64,000 bases of DNA from positions 1 through 64,000 of the forward strand of contig JABLTG010000045.1 in the NCBI GenBank assembly GCA_016618085.1. The letters are read 5' to 3'. Below, in pieces: positions 41,122 through 52,454 of this stretch. Origin of the DNA: Neovahlkampfia damariscottae. Its lineage: Eukaryota; Heterolobosea; Selenaionea; Neovahlkampfiida; Neovahlkampfiidae. Below the pieces are notes generated by a model. It saw only the letters and a list, made by a program, of their open reading frames with translations, searched no databases and was not told the origin of the DNA. A program made the position numbers and the translations under genes. The stretch's first letter is position 1. Every line of letters starts with the position of its first letter.

Positions 41122-42627
41122 ATGCAGAATGACCATTCACCACCACTGAAGAAACAAAAATTAAATTCTGATAAAGAAGAGATAGATACATCAAAAATAC
41201 AAGACGTTGAATATGATTTTGAATATGAAGATGATTTTGAAGAAAATGATGAAGAAAATATCGTCATAGAAAATGAATATTATATTGCGAAAGCAGAATC
41301 TGACAAAGAAGTATCAAAAATATTATTTGAAGAGATTATAGCAATGAAAACCGAAAAGTAATTTTTTATATTTTTCTGAAAAAATCTTCTTTAAAGATGG
41401 AGTTTCAAATCACTAAAACAAATGATAAAGTTATTGATCAACGAAAAAAACTATAAAGAGATGATTATTAAAATAGATCAATTATTGGAATATTCGAATA
41501 TTGTTACAAAAAATGAATTTGAAAAATCTATTTTAAAAATTTTGAATTTTTTGAAAGAAAAAGAAATTAATTTTTGTTTGCTTGAAAAGATTTATAAAAA
41601 GATTCTTAATGTGGTTAATTTCAATAAAGTAAGACCAAAAAAAAATTAATGTTTAAAATAGAGATTATCCTTTAAAATAAAAACTCAATTAGGTGAATCT
41701 TATATTGAATTAAATGATTATAAATCATTATTCAAATTGATAAAAGAGCTACATCATTACAATTATCAAAAAGGAGATATTGAATATTTGGAAATATTGG
41801 CTCTTGAGATTCAGTATTACACTGAAAAAAAGAATATGAAAGAATTGAAAAAATTACATGAAAAAGCAACACAAATAAAAGGAGCTATTAGTCATCCTAG
41901 AATTATGGGTATAATAAAAGAATGTGCTGGTAAAATATTAATGAAAAGTAATTCAAAATAATTATCTAATCATTTTAAGAAAAAAAATGGGAAAAAGCAA
42001 TACAATCCTTTTTTGAAGCATTTAAGAACTTTACTGAAATTGGAGATAAAAAAAATATGTAAAACAGATTTTTAGTCACTAATTTCAATGTTTAGAATTT
42101 GTTTGAAATACCTTTTGATTGTTCATATGTTGAGTAACTCAGAAATTAATCCATTTGAAGCAAATGAACTGAAATTTTATACCAATGATAAAGTAAGCAA
42201 TTTAAATATTAAATAAAAGGAAATTTCAATCTTCATTGAACTTTTGAAGTATTATCAATCTGGAAATTTTTTCAAATTTCAAAATTTATTTCATCAAAAA
42301 AAAGAAATGATTTTAGAAGAAAAGATCATTTCAAAATATTTTGAAACTTTATTAAAAGAATTAAAAAAGAAATCAATTGTTGAATTATTGAAAAGTTATT
42401 CAAGAATTAAATTGAGATACATTTCAAAAGAGTTAAATATTGAAGAGAATGAATTAGAGATGGTGATTTCTCAATTAATTTTGGACAAAGAAGTAAATGG
42501 TAAACTGAATCATGTTGATGGTATCTTTGAATTGAAAGATGAAAATGATGAATTATGTAATACAATGAAGATATTGAATCAATTAGTTTTTGAAATTCAT
42601 CCAAATATCTGTCGAAAAATAAAGTAA
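41122..42627 (+). CDS. CSN2: COP9 signalosome subunit 2
   Basis: Six exons with introns of 39, 33, 32, 37 and 27 nt give 445 residues in exact frame. The acidic start (DFEYEDDFEENDEENIVIENEYYIAKA), the TPR-like middle with LEIQYYTEKKNMKELKKLHE and ISHPRIMGIIKECAGK, and the PCI/winged-helix end (SYSRIKLRYISKELNIEENELE, GKLNHVDGIFEL) match CSN2/Thyroid-receptor-interacting protein 15 segment by segment. CSN removes Nedd8 from cullins. Its substrates would include cullins served by Kelch or F-box proteins. The related proteasome lid subunit Rpn6 is excluded by the N-terminus and the SHPRIMG motif. CCAAT box at 41101-41108. Confidence 0.9.
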
Positions 42628-42671
42628 TTTTGAAATCAACTAGAGATATCAATTAGTTGGTGATCAATTTT

Positions 42672-44378
42672 TTATTCAAGTTTTTCATTTTCATCAGAGT
42701 CATCAAAATCATCTAAAAGTGCAAATCCATCCATAGAAGATTGTTTCTTATCAACTTTTATATTTGATGGCATTTCAATTTCATCATCATTTTCTTCAGA
42801 TGGAACAACTGTATACTCAAACCTACAAAACATGAAAAAAAAATTAAACTTACAGAAATACTTCAGCAGGTCTCCAAAATAACATTAATAAAGAAAGAAT
42901 TAAGAAATATAAAACTTCCCAATAAGCTTGATTTGTCCAAATTGATTCCCATCGTGAATCTCTAATATCTCTTGGACTCAAATTTAAAAATCTTCAAAAT
43001 AGATTAAAACATCAAATAGACATTTACGTTTCATATGAGAACCAAAGAGCAGCACAAATACAATAAAAGATTAGTACCCATTTAAATCTATTAAAAACAA
43101 GAACTTTTGCTGTTTGTTTTCTTGATACAAGTTTTTTCAATGTTTTGTACACTGAAATCAAAACCCAAACAAAAAATATTGCATCAATGAATGCTACTGC
43201 CATTTGTATTCCATTTGAAACCAAAATTGTAACTGTAAATAATTCACTTTTCATTTCTTGAATGAAAATATCAGCGTATGAAATTACGAGATAAACAATG
43301 GAGTAAATACCAACGAATACAGTAGTATTTCCAAGATTAAATGTTGTAATACCCCAACCCATTGCTATTAATATCACTAATACTCTTGAAATTATTTTTC
43401 TAATGGTAATCAAAAATTGAGTGAAAGAATCTAAAAGAGGTGCTTTTTTAAAAAAGTTAAATCAAAAAATAGTTTTTTACAATGTAAACCTGTGGTATCA
43501 TATTGTAAATAGAAAAAGTATGAAAAAGCTGTTGTGATCATACTCAAAAAGAATAAACCAGTAACAGCAACCTAATAAAAATGTGAAAAAGTGAAAAATT
43601 CAATACATGAATTTTAGTGATGTATTTGTAGTTTTTGATCATAAAGAACATCCAAACAATAGAAAATCCAAAATAAAGAATAGCCAATACAAAAAAGAAC
43701 TTTTTGAAATTTGTTAACAATATAATTCCATCTTACTGGTAACAATCCAAATTTTTCTCCAACAATATGACCATACTAAATTGTTAGAATATAAAATAGT
43801 ACTGGATTCATGACAGTAATTGTTCCATCAAGTTTAATTGGGTCATCTCTACAACTAACTATAAAAAGATAATATAGGCCTGATCTTGTGATAGTATGCT
43901 CATATTCAACAGGTTCTTGTGGTATTTTTTGAATATCTTTCATCCAGTAATCTTTTATATCTCTTACAAATAACTTTCCATTTTGACAGAGAGAAATCTG
44001 AAAAAATAAATTAACTTTTGTTCCAGTCTTACAACATTTGGAGTTTTTGGTGATGTATATCCAACAAATTTAAATTGTGTGTGATGAATTAAAGCAATTT
44101 GAACTGGGTTGTTTGACTCAATTCGAACTTGAATTTTTTTTTATTTTTTTTTTTTTTTACGATTAAAAGAAACACTTGGAATTTCATTTGGTGTTGTAAA
44201 CCATGTTGGTGAATCTTTTGCTGAAAATATTCCAACTTTTTTCAACAGATAACCTTTTACCTTAAAAAAAACTTTAATTCATTGATAAAACTACAGTTTT
44301 CTCTCTGAACCCAAGAATAAGTCCATTTGTATAAGCAAAAAATAAAACAAAGAGAAACAAAATTTTTTTCAAAAACAT
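42672..44378 (-). CDS. GOST-family seven-helix Golgi protein (TMEM87/GPR107-like)
   Basis: About ten introns (27-47 nt) leave about 450 residues. A signal peptide (MFLKKILFLFVLFFAYTNG) is followed by a luminal beta-rich domain of about 170 residues and seven helices. Diagnostic are NPYGHIVGEKFGLLPFFF (conserved entry to the first helix), SRVLVILIAMGWGIT (R.....G.G), and the end RDSRWESIWTNQAYWEVLYF with LMLFWRPAEV. An acidic tail (DDFDDSDENEK) ends the protein. The family works in Golgi-endosome traffic; TMEM87 fits best. 44 bp from the convergent CSN2 stop. CCAAT box at 44418-44425. Confidence 0.75.
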
Positions 44379-44505
44379 CCTCTCCAAAGTTCGATGATGT
44401 GGTTGTTTATAAAAATGACCAATCAAAAAGAAATCAATCTTCTTTAAGAAAAATGAGCAAAGACAAAAAGAAAACAATTTTTTTTTTTTTCAATAAAATT
44501 TTAAT

Positions 44506-45254
44506 TTATCCATCAATAACATTTCCTTGAAAACCCATAATTCTATAACGAATGACAGTATCAGGATCAACTCTTAAATTTACTTCAACGTTACCTTTTT
44601 TTTTTTAAAAACTTTAAAGATAACTTTACCTGGTTTTTTTAAATCTTTTGGCCATTCAAGTTGTTCAGGTGTAATAACGACTTTAAGTAATTGTAATGTT
44701 CTATTACAAACATCCATAGCTGTAATTGGATAAATATAATGATCATAACTATCAACTTTTCTATAAAATTTAATAACACCTCTTGTCAAAATTTTTAAAA
44801 GATTATATCTTTCTCTTCTTGCTTTTTGTTTTGCCCAAAATTCTTCTGATTTTGAACTTATATATTTTTCAACAGCTTCTGGTGTATCATCAACAGCTCT
44901 CTTTTTTCCTATTAAAAAATTTGCCAAAGGTGCTTTCAACAACATTTTTTCTCCTTCCAAACCAATTTTATTGTCTTTTATCATTATGACATATTTGTAA
45001 GTTGGACGAAGAATTTTTGTTGAAATTTTTGGTTTTTGAAGAAACACTTCTCCAAGTTTTGCTCCTGGTGATGTTACTTTTTCTTGAAAACGTTTCACAA
45101 TCGGATTTTTTTTTTTAAAACGAAGCTACAAGAAGAAGTTAATTTTCTTTGAACAAATTACTTGTGAATTTATTGGTTTTGTAATTATATTTCTTTTTCA
45201 ATTTTTAGTTTTTTTTTTTTCTCACTTGATTGATGAAAATTCTTTTCTGAACAT
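44506..45254 (-). CDS. Putative mitochondrial protein, family not recognised
   Basis: Four exons (33-, 36- and 35-nt introns) give 214 residues in exact frame. The N-terminus MFRKEFSSIKNIITKPINSQ is a typical mitochondrial presequence: basic, hydroxylated, no acid until residue 5. The mature part is basic and mixed (KYVIMIKDNKIGLEGEKMLL, FWAKQKARRERYNLLK, DSYDHYIYPITAMDVCNRTL, RVDPDTVIRYRIMGFQG). Size and charge fit a mitochondrial ribosomal protein, which I cannot confirm. The start follows an ACCAAT box by only 8 bp. The longest open frame begins with GTG and misses the first two exons. Confidence 0.55.
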
Positions 45255-45398
45255 TTTTTTGACCAATGAATTTTTCTCAATTTTTGTTTCTTTAAACTCA
45301 CTAGAAAACATATAATTTTAAATTTAAAAATCAAAAAATTCTATGCATAAAAGTTGGCTCCACCGTCGTCCAATCAAATACATTTTTAGTTTCTAAAC

Positions 45399-46252
45399 AT
45401 GACAAAAGAACTAAAAGTGTTGTATATGCAAATTAGAGAAGATAAAGAAACTTGTTTAGAAGAATTTTTGTCTTTTGTAAGATACTCAAAATTGAAAGAA
45501 GAAAACTTTACTATTTTGAACGTTTTTGATACACCAAAATTTGATTCTTCAATAATAAAAGATCACCATGCTCTTTTTGTAGGTGGTTCAAGTGATGCAT
45601 CTGTATTAAGTAAACATCTGAGAAAAAAAAAAAAACTAAATATTTTCCAGAAAGAGATGTTTATACTTTTGTTGATCATTGTTGTGAACTAATGAAACAC
45701 TGTAAAAAAAAATATTGTTAATTTTGTTGATTAAATAGGTGCTGAACAAGATATTCCTGTATTTGCTAGTTGTTTTGGTTTTCAGATTGCTTGTGAGGCA
45801 CTTGGTGGAAAAGTAATTGAAGATGTTGAAGGAATGGTAAAAATTAAAAATAAGATTTATTTTTAATTTAGGAAATGGGTGCTTATCCAATAATTCATTC
45901 TGATCATACAGTGAATGATATTCTTTTTTCAGATGTTCCAAATAATTTTACAGCTTTAGTTGGACATCGTGAACGAGCTCATATTTTACCTGAAAATGCT
46001 ATTTCACTTGGAAGTACAGAAAAATGTCCTTGTCAAGCATTCAAAATCAAAGATAAAAATTTTTATGCTTTTCAATATCACCCTGAATTAGATGTTAAAG
46101 ATATGGTTGCAAGATTAGAAAGATACTGTTCAAGATATCCATTTGAAAAATTAAATGGTGTAAAATCAATTATTGATTCATTAGAAAAAGTCAATACAGA
46201 TCATTCAAATAATTTATTGGAAAAATTTGTTGAAAGAATTTTAAAAAAATAA
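45399..46252 (+). CDS. Class I glutamine amidotransferase-like protein
   Basis: Four exons (introns about 40, 37 and 35 nt), about 245 residues. The nucleophile Cys is in VFASCFGFQIACEALGG, and the catalytic His/Glu pair in FQYHPELD, so the triad is present. The domain stands alone (no synthetase partner), as in the GMP-synthase-like GATase1 group whose members hydrolyse gamma-glutamyl compounds. Exact substrate unknown. The two poly-A runs inside belong to introns, not to frameshifts. Stop is 3 bp from the convergent BAG gene. CCAAT box at 45369-45376. Confidence 0.8.
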
Positions 46253-46255
46253 AAA

Positions 46256-46798
46256 TCAAAATTTTGAAATCGTTTTTTTTTCTTCTTCTTTTAATGAATC
46301 AACTTCTTTTAGTATCATTTGTATTTTAACAATTATTCTTTTTCTTTCTGTCCTTAATTCTTCTTTTGTTATTTTGTCTAGTTGTATCATTTTTTGAAGG
46401 AATAATTCATCATATTTTAATATTTGATCTGATAAATCTTCGCCTTTTAAATTTAATTCTTTCATTTTATAAAATTCAATTTTTAATTTTTCTATTTCTC
46501 CTTCAATTTTTTCAATCAAAGGGTCGATAATTTTATTCGTTTCTAAAATATCTTGTTCTGCTGAACCTATTAAAGTAATAGTATGCTTTGGTATTTTTAT
46601 TTTAAATTCTTCAATTAATGAATTTGGTTCTATTTTCTTTGATGTTTTTAAACCGAAATTTAAAATTTTTTGATGTTCAGGTTTGACTTTCGTTTCTTGA
46701 TATATTAATTCTTTGAATTCAGAAAAAGTGGTTTTATTGGATACAAGGAATTTATATATTTTTTTATTGTATTTACATTCAATGCTGTGATAATCCAT
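46256..46798 (-). CDS. BAG-domain co-chaperone with ubiquitin-like domain
   Basis: Single exon, 180 residues. An N-terminal ubiquitin-like domain (YKFLVSNKTTFSEFKELIYQ, EHQKILNFGLKTSK) and a C-terminal three-helix BAG domain (IDPLIEKIEGEIEKLKIEF, ILKYDELFLQKMIQLDKI, RTERKRIIVKIQMILKEVDSL) are in the order known for BAG-1 and plant BAG proteins. BAG domains release nucleotide from Hsp70; the ubiquitin-like part can dock to proteasomes. It faces the PPR 2 gene across a 73-bp divergent promoter with two CCAAT-type boxes. Confidence 0.75.
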   Translation of the reverse strand: MDYHSIECKYNKKIYKFLVSNKTTFSEFKELIYQETKVKPEHQKILNFGLKTSKKIEPNSLIEEFKIKIPKHTITLIGSAEQDILETNKIIDPLIEKIEGEIEKLKIEFYKMKELNLKGEDLSDQILKYDELFLQKMIQLDKITKEELRTERKRIIVKIQMILKEVDSLKEEEKKTISKF

Positions 46799-46816
46799 AA
46801 TTTTCCGAAGTCGTTT

Positions 46817-46848
46817 AATTGGTGGATTTTTAGTGTGGATTCATTGGT
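46817..46848. promoter_or_regulatory. Divergent promoter with two CCAAT-type boxes
   Basis: AATTGG (46817-46822) and CATTGGT (46842-46848) lie in the 73 bp between the ATGs of the BAG (46798, minus) and PPR 2 (46872, plus) genes. Each gene then has one box about 20-25 bp from its start. Confidence 0.5.
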
Positions 46849-46871
46849 TCATTTTTTTTTAACACTCAAAC

Positions 46872-48568
46872 ATGTTTAAATTAAATCAATTCTTCAGGAA
46901 TAACATTGTAACAACTGTTATTAATGATTTTTATGAAATTCAAACATTAAAACAAATCCAATTGGCAATAAAGAATAAAAAATTAAAAAAATCAATAGAA
47001 CTTGTTTCAGAAATGAAAGAAAAAGGAATTAAACCAAATATTGAAATATATAATAAAATATTAAGTTTAAGTTCCAATATACGTCGAATAAGAACTGGAA
47101 AAAAATTACTGGAAGAACATGAAGTAGAGTTAGGTAAATAAAAAAAAAGGTTAAAAAAAAAGACAAAAATAGTTATTTAGTTTTACTACGATACTATTTT
47201 AAATCAAATTTAGAGAAAAAAATGTTCGAAACTTTAAAAATCATGGAAGAAAAAAATTTCAATACGATATCAGCTTATAACGAAGTACTTTCATACATTT
47301 GTAAAAAAGGAGAATTTGAACAAGGTTTAGAATTACTTAGTGATTTAGTATCAAAAAATATAATACCAAATGAAATGACCTATAAAATATTAATGGAAGA
47401 GTATTGGAGGTCTGGATTAATTGGAAAATCATATGAAATTTATAATACATTTCCTTCAAATGATACAGCTATTATGATGATTAAGTTATTTTTAAGTTCG
47501 GGACAAGTCAATTCAGCAATTGAATTCATGAAATTTCTACCAATAGAAAAGATAACCATCAATTTGTATCGACCAATTATTCATTTTTACGCAAATGAAA
47601 ATAATATTGTTGGAACAATGGATATTATTCAAGATTTAAAAAGAACAAGAATTCAATTAGACTCTGATTTGATTACTGTTATTTTAAGATTATTTTTGAA
47701 TAACGCACAAGAAGAAAAAGCATTTGAATTTTTTTATAATGAAATTAATCATTCTGGGTATTTACCAAATTTGAAAAATTTGAATTTTTTCATTTCATAT
47801 TTTTGTAGACATTCAAAAATTGATCGAGTTTATGATATCATTCAAGAATTTAAAATGAAATATAAAATTGAGCTTTCTATTCTTGAATATAATATTTTGA
47901 TTAAATATTATTTGATAAATAATAATTTTGAAGAAGCATTAAAAATTTTGGATAAAATAAAAATAGATGATTTGATGGTTAATAATGAAACAAACAAACA
48001 ATTTTTGAAATTTTATTTGAAAAATGATGATATTCAAAAAGTTGCAGAACTCATTAAAAATTGGAAAAATGAAGAAGGATTCATATCTGAATATGCTACA
48101 ACTAAAATTCAACATTATTTAAATGAAAAATTGAAAGAATTTAATTTTGAAATTTGTTTTAAGTTATTAGAATTACTAAACAAAGAAGATGTCGTAAAAT
48201 TTGATTTTTATCATCTTGTCTTTAGTAAATTTATTAAAAATAATGCATTGAATTCATATAAATATTTGAAATTTCTTGAAGAAAAGAATGATATTAACAA
48301 ATCAAAAGACTCAAAATTTTATAATTTTTTGATTCAATTATACATGAGTAATGGTAATTTTGATATTGCATTTCAAATATTGAATGATCACAAATTTTTA
48401 AAATGGAACGAAAAAGTGACTGATTCAATATTGACCTATTATATTGATCAAAATAATTTCCAAAAATCACAAGAAATTTATCAAAAAGTTTTAGATCATA
48501 AAATGGTTTTCAGGAAATCAATTCAAGAAAAATATGGAAAATATTTTGAAGAAGAATTATTAAATTAA
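46872..48568 (+). CDS. Mitochondrial PPR protein 2
   Basis: Two exons with an intron of about 45 nt (ends GTTATTTAG near 47186), about 550 residues. A short basic presequence (MFKLNQFFRNNIVTTVIN) points to mitochondria. About twelve to fourteen PPR units follow, for example LVSEMKEKGIKPNIEIYNKI (a near-canonical P-type repeat) and LLSDLVSKNIIPNEMTYKIL. Unlike PPR 1, the canonical positions P-N and T-Y are kept in the first repeats. Probably an organelle RNA-binding factor. The stop codon abuts that of the convergent FtsZ gene with no base between. Confidence 0.8.
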
Positions 48569-49650
48569 TTATTTATCTAATCCTGTTGCAACAATTGAAA
48601 CTCTAATTTTACCTTCTAAAGATTCTTCAATTGAAGATCCAAAAATGATATTTGTTTCTTCATCAACTTCTGATCTAATTCTTTCTGCTGCTTGTTGTAT
48701 TTCCATTAATGTCAAATCATTTCCTCCACAAATATTTATAATTATACCTTTTGCATTTTTTAATGTTGATGCATCTAATAATGGATTGTGAATAGCAAGC
48801 TCAGATGCTATTATTGCTCTATTATTTAAATCATCAGATTCACCCATACCCATTGTTGCTCTACCCATTTCTTTCATTACTGAACTAAGATCAGCAAAAT
48901 CTAAATTTATCAATCCTGGAGTTAACATTAAATCTGAAACACTTTTAATAGAATTGTATAAAACAGAATCAACAATATTAAAAGATTCAATTAAACTTGT
49001 TGTTTTTTTAGGATACAATTCAATTAATTTTTGATTTGGAATCACTAATAATGTATCAACATTAGGTTCTATTCATTTAATTTTTTTTTTTTTTTTTCAC
49101 CTAATTCTTCTAATCCTTTTTCGCATATTCTATTTCTGTATTTTCCTTCAAATTCGAATGGTTTAGTTACAACACCAACTGTTAGAATTCCTTTTGATTT
49201 ACATGCTTTTGCAATAACTGATGAAGCTCCTGTTCCAGTGCCTCCTCCAAGACCTGCTGTAATGAATAACATATTACAATCTTGAAGTGAATTTATGACT
49301 TCTTCTAATGATTCTTCTGCTGCTTCCTTTCCTTTATCAGGAACAGATCCTGCACCCATTCCTTTTGATGAAACTTTACCCAGTTGAATTAATTTATTCG
49401 CGCCAGAATAATTTAAAGATTGAATGTCCGTATTGCAAGCAATAAATTCCATTCCACCTAATTTTGATTTGGCCATATTATGTATAGCATTACAACCAGC
49501 TCCTCCAATTCCTAATTTTAAAACGTAAATTTTTTTTTTTTTTTTTGAACCTAAAACTTTTATTTTTGGTCTTAAGAGATCAAAGTTTATATCAGAATAT
49601 AATTTTTTTCCGATGAATTTCTTTAATTTTAGATTTTTCCTCAAGAACAT
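48569..49650 (-). CDS. Mitochondrial-type FtsZ
   Basis: Three exons. Two introns rich in poly-A (about 38 nt inside the first glycine motif, about 32 nt after GLEEL) leave about 336 residues. FtsZ motifs appear in order: KVLGIGGAGCNAIHNM, FIACNTDIQSL, GLGGGTGTGASS (tubulin/FtsZ signature), FADLSSVMKEMGRATMG, INICGGNDLTLMEIQQA, IIFGSSIEESLEGKIRVSIVATG. A basic, Phe/Leu-rich N-terminus of about 30 residues (MFLRKNLKLKKFIGKK) suits mitochondrial import. It ends right after the core, with no long C-terminal linker. It would form the division ring of the mitochondrion, a trait kept in Amoebozoa, malawimonads, jakobids and some algae but lost in animals and fungi. Confidence 0.9.
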
Positions 49651-49715
49651 TTTCCCGTTGTTTTTTCGTTGCTCTAAATAAAAGAAATTGATTGGATGTA
49701 TAAAAATAGATGTTT

Positions 49716-50161
49716 TTATGATTTTTTTTCTTTTAAAATAACTCTATGAGGAGCAATAAAATGTGCCAAACCAAACATTATTTTCTCATTTGAACATTCA
49801 CCAGGTTCTATTTTTTCTCCTGATTCTAATCTTGCAAGCATCTCTTTTACGTCGGAAATTACAATTATCGCGGAACTTACCGAAACTACAGTCGCAACTA
49901 ACCCGATTAATGGTACAAAAAGTAACATTCTTAAGCATATATTTAAAAACATTAAAGCTTTTCCTTTTTGTTTTTGTCCGATCAAGTAATGTCCAGTACC
50001 TTTTGACGAAAAAATTAATTCTTGATTTTTTGGATATTACCTGGAAGCATGAAACTTAAAACGCTCAATAATATTCTATTTGTGGTTATAACATTCTCAA
50101 TACTTATCCATTCATCAGCTTGATTTTTTACGTTTTGTTCTGTTTTTTGGACTTCAAGCAT
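49716..50161 (-). CDS. Small membrane protein with TM2-like motif
   Basis: Two exons (41-nt intron) give 134 residues. The N-terminal polar part (MLEVQKTEQNVKNQADEWIS) is followed by LSFMLPGTGHYLIGQKQKGKALMFL, similar to the P-G-x-G-x-x-Y-x-G turn of bacterial TM2-like proteins, and a second helix (LLFVPLIGLVATVVSVSSAIIVISD). A soluble tail follows. Function unknown; a eukaryotic organelle or ER protein of bacterial style. The promoter is shared with the hydrolase gene just 21 bp away. Confidence 0.55.
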
Positions 50162-50173
50162 TGTTGTCTTATT

Positions 50174-50180
50174 ATTGGTT
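50174..50180. promoter_or_regulatory. Shared CCAAT box in a 21-bp divergent promoter
   Basis: ATTGGTT is the only obvious element in the 21 bp between the ATGs at 50161 (minus) and 50183 (plus). It leaves 12 and 2 bp to the two start codons. Confidence 0.6.
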
Positions 50181-50182
50181 GA

Positions 50183-51158
50183 ATGTCGTCTTTAAAGAAA
50201 ATAATCAAAAGAAGTTACACTAAACAAGTTAGACCAATTCCTCTTTTTTATAAAAAAGTTGAATCTGTTAAAGAAGTAAAATATCCTCCTTTAGTTATTG
50301 TAAGTTTTTAAAAAAAATTAAAAAACAAGATTCATGGGTTAATGGGTAACTTTAGAAATTTTTCTACTTTTTATACAAACAAAATTGTGAAAGAAAATCG
50401 TAATATATTTGAATTGAATTTAAAAATAAGGTGATATTTATGCTATTGATGTTAGAAATCATGGTTCAAGTCCATGGGATCCAAGAATGGATTATGAAGC
50501 GATGAAAGAAGATTTAAAGTAATTTTTGAATATTATTTACAATAAAAGAGTATTTTTAAGTGAAAGAAATTTAGAAGAAATTGATTTACTGGGTTTTTCA
50601 ATGGGCGGAAAATTAGCTATGAATTTTGCTTTAGATGATGAGAATTCAAACAAAATAAGAAAGTTAATTATAGGAGATGTAGCTCCTGTTCATTATGAAT
50701 TGAATGAATCAACAATTCCAAAGACCATTTACGCTTTAGATAAATTAGTAACGAAAAAAAAAAAAGCAATTAATTCTGTTTAGAATTTGAATGAGTTGAA
50801 AACAAGACAAGCAATAGATCAGGAATTATCGAAAGATATCACTTCAAAAGATGAAAGAGCATTTTTATTGACTAATTTAGTCTTCAAAGATGATAAAGTC
50901 GGTTGGAGAGTGAATTTAAGAACAATTATTGATAACTTAAAGACTTTAATGAGTTTTCCATCTGATTTTCATCAATTTGAAAAACCTACTCTTTTTTTGA
51001 AAGGAACAAGAAGTCCTTTGGTTGCGGAAAAATTTTATCCTGAAATTGAAAAGAAATTTTCAAATTATAAAATAGTAGAGTTTGAAACTGGACATTGGTT
51101 ACATGCAGAACAACCTCAAAAATTCTTGAATGAAGTCACTCAATTCATAAACCAATAA
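50183..51158 (+). CDS. Alpha/beta hydrolase, ABHD11-like, mitochondrial
   Basis: Five exons (introns 30, 31, 30 and 36 nt) give 282 residues in exact frame. Motifs: IIHGLMGNFRNF (oxyanion HG), AIDVRNHGSSPWDP (conserved in ABHD11), the nucleophile in DLLGFSMGGKLAM and the catalytic His in FETGHWLHAEQPQKF. ABHD11 is a mitochondrial serine hydrolase that protects lipoylated 2-oxoglutarate dehydrogenase. The basic N-terminus (MSSLKKIIKRSYTKQVR) fits mitochondrial import. The poly-A run at 50753 is inside an intron. Confidence 0.8.
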
Positions 51159-51221
51159 ATTTTCAAATTCAGAATTGATCCTTTCACCAATAAAAACGTG
51201 GTTCTTAACAAAACACTATAA

Positions 51222-52454
51222 ATGGGAAAGAAAGAAATGAATACAAAGAGTTTAGCTGTTCCATTTGGTATTCAAAACCCATCAAAAACAATACCTGATT
51301 CTCTGCCACCTGATGAAATTTATGAAAATTGTCTTTCTGAAAAATATCAACATCAACTGAAAAAATACATTTTTAGTGAAGAACAATACATTAAATTTTA
51401 TGAAAAATATGATAAAGAATATAAAACAGCATTCAAAAGAGCAATGAGAATTATGTAAGAATGAAAAATGTGTTAACTCAATAGGATTCAAATTGGAACA
51501 ATTGAAGCATGTTTGAGAGGAAAATACTATCTACCAAATGGAGAAAATGTTCATTTAAATTTGAAAAACATGTTAAAAAGTGTAAAATCAACAAAAATGT
51601 ATAATTACAAGACGACCAAATTCAAGTCTCATTCTGGAAGTCATAAGACTAAAATAATGGTTATAGAAGGAGATTGCCTTGAATCCGGAATCTGGTTGAA
51701 AGAAAAGAAAAAATTAAATCCAATTGTATTGATAATGGCATCAAGTAATCATCCAGGAGTATCAAAAAATGCAATCAAATTTTGACTATTTTTCAAAGGG
51801 TGGTTATCTCAAAGGTGCAGGAGCTCAAGAAGAAAATTTATTCAGAAGAACGAATTTATTTCAGTGTACGGAAGATCCATATCAATTATTTCAAAAAAAA
51901 TCATGGGATTATCCACTACCAGAGTATGGAGGTCTTTACATTCAAAATGCCACAGCATTTCGACACAGTGAAAAAAAAGGATATAAATTCATGAAAACAC
52001 CACAAGAAATATCATTTGTTGCTTCTTATTCATATAAATTACCGCCAATTGAAATCTCAAAAGATAATGAAGAAAGAATTTCATCTTCAATCATTCCATC
52101 TTTCTTGAAGAAAATGGAATCAATTTTTGAAATTGCTTTGGAGAATGGACATGATTCAATAGTACTTTCAGCATTTGGGGTAAGTCTAAAAATAATTAAA
52201 AACATCAGTGTGGTGCTTATTGTTGCCCACCAAAACACATTGCTGAATTATTCAAACAGTAAGTGTCTGAAATTATTCAATTTTCACTATTTTTTAAAAG
52301 AACAATCAAGAAATATGATGGTTGTTTTGACACAATTTTATTTTCAATTTTTGATGATTCAAATTCAGGTAAAGATCATAATCCAGAAGGAAATGTTTTG
52401 CCATTTTCAAAAGTATTCAAATGTGACATTATTAAAGAAAATGATTTATTTTGA
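51222..52454 (+). CDS. PARG-type macrodomain protein (TIGR02452/DUF2263 family)
   Basis: Five exons (introns 30, 40, 29 and about 42 nt) give 363 residues. The second intron sits inside the signature: joined exons read HPGGGYLKGAGAQEENLFRRTNLF, i.e. the PARG catalytic pattern GGG-x(6-8)-QEE. Later come YGGLYIQNATAFR, LSAFGCGAYCCPPKHIAELF and FDTILFSIFDD, all typical of TIGR02452, known as microbial-type poly(ADP-ribose) glycohydrolases. It would hydrolyse poly(ADP-ribose). Its last 9 bp overlap the end of the convergent PH gene. CCAAT box at 51185-51192. Confidence 0.85.

Noticed and set aside
45612-45640. Frameshift in the glutamine amidotransferase at a 12-A run
   Set aside because: The run lies in a GT..AG intron of about 40 nt whose removal restores the family sequence.
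49080-49100. Frameshift in FtsZ at the long T run
   Set aside because: The run is inside an intron of about 32 nt; the joined exons read LEELEPNVDTLLVIPNQ as expected for the family.
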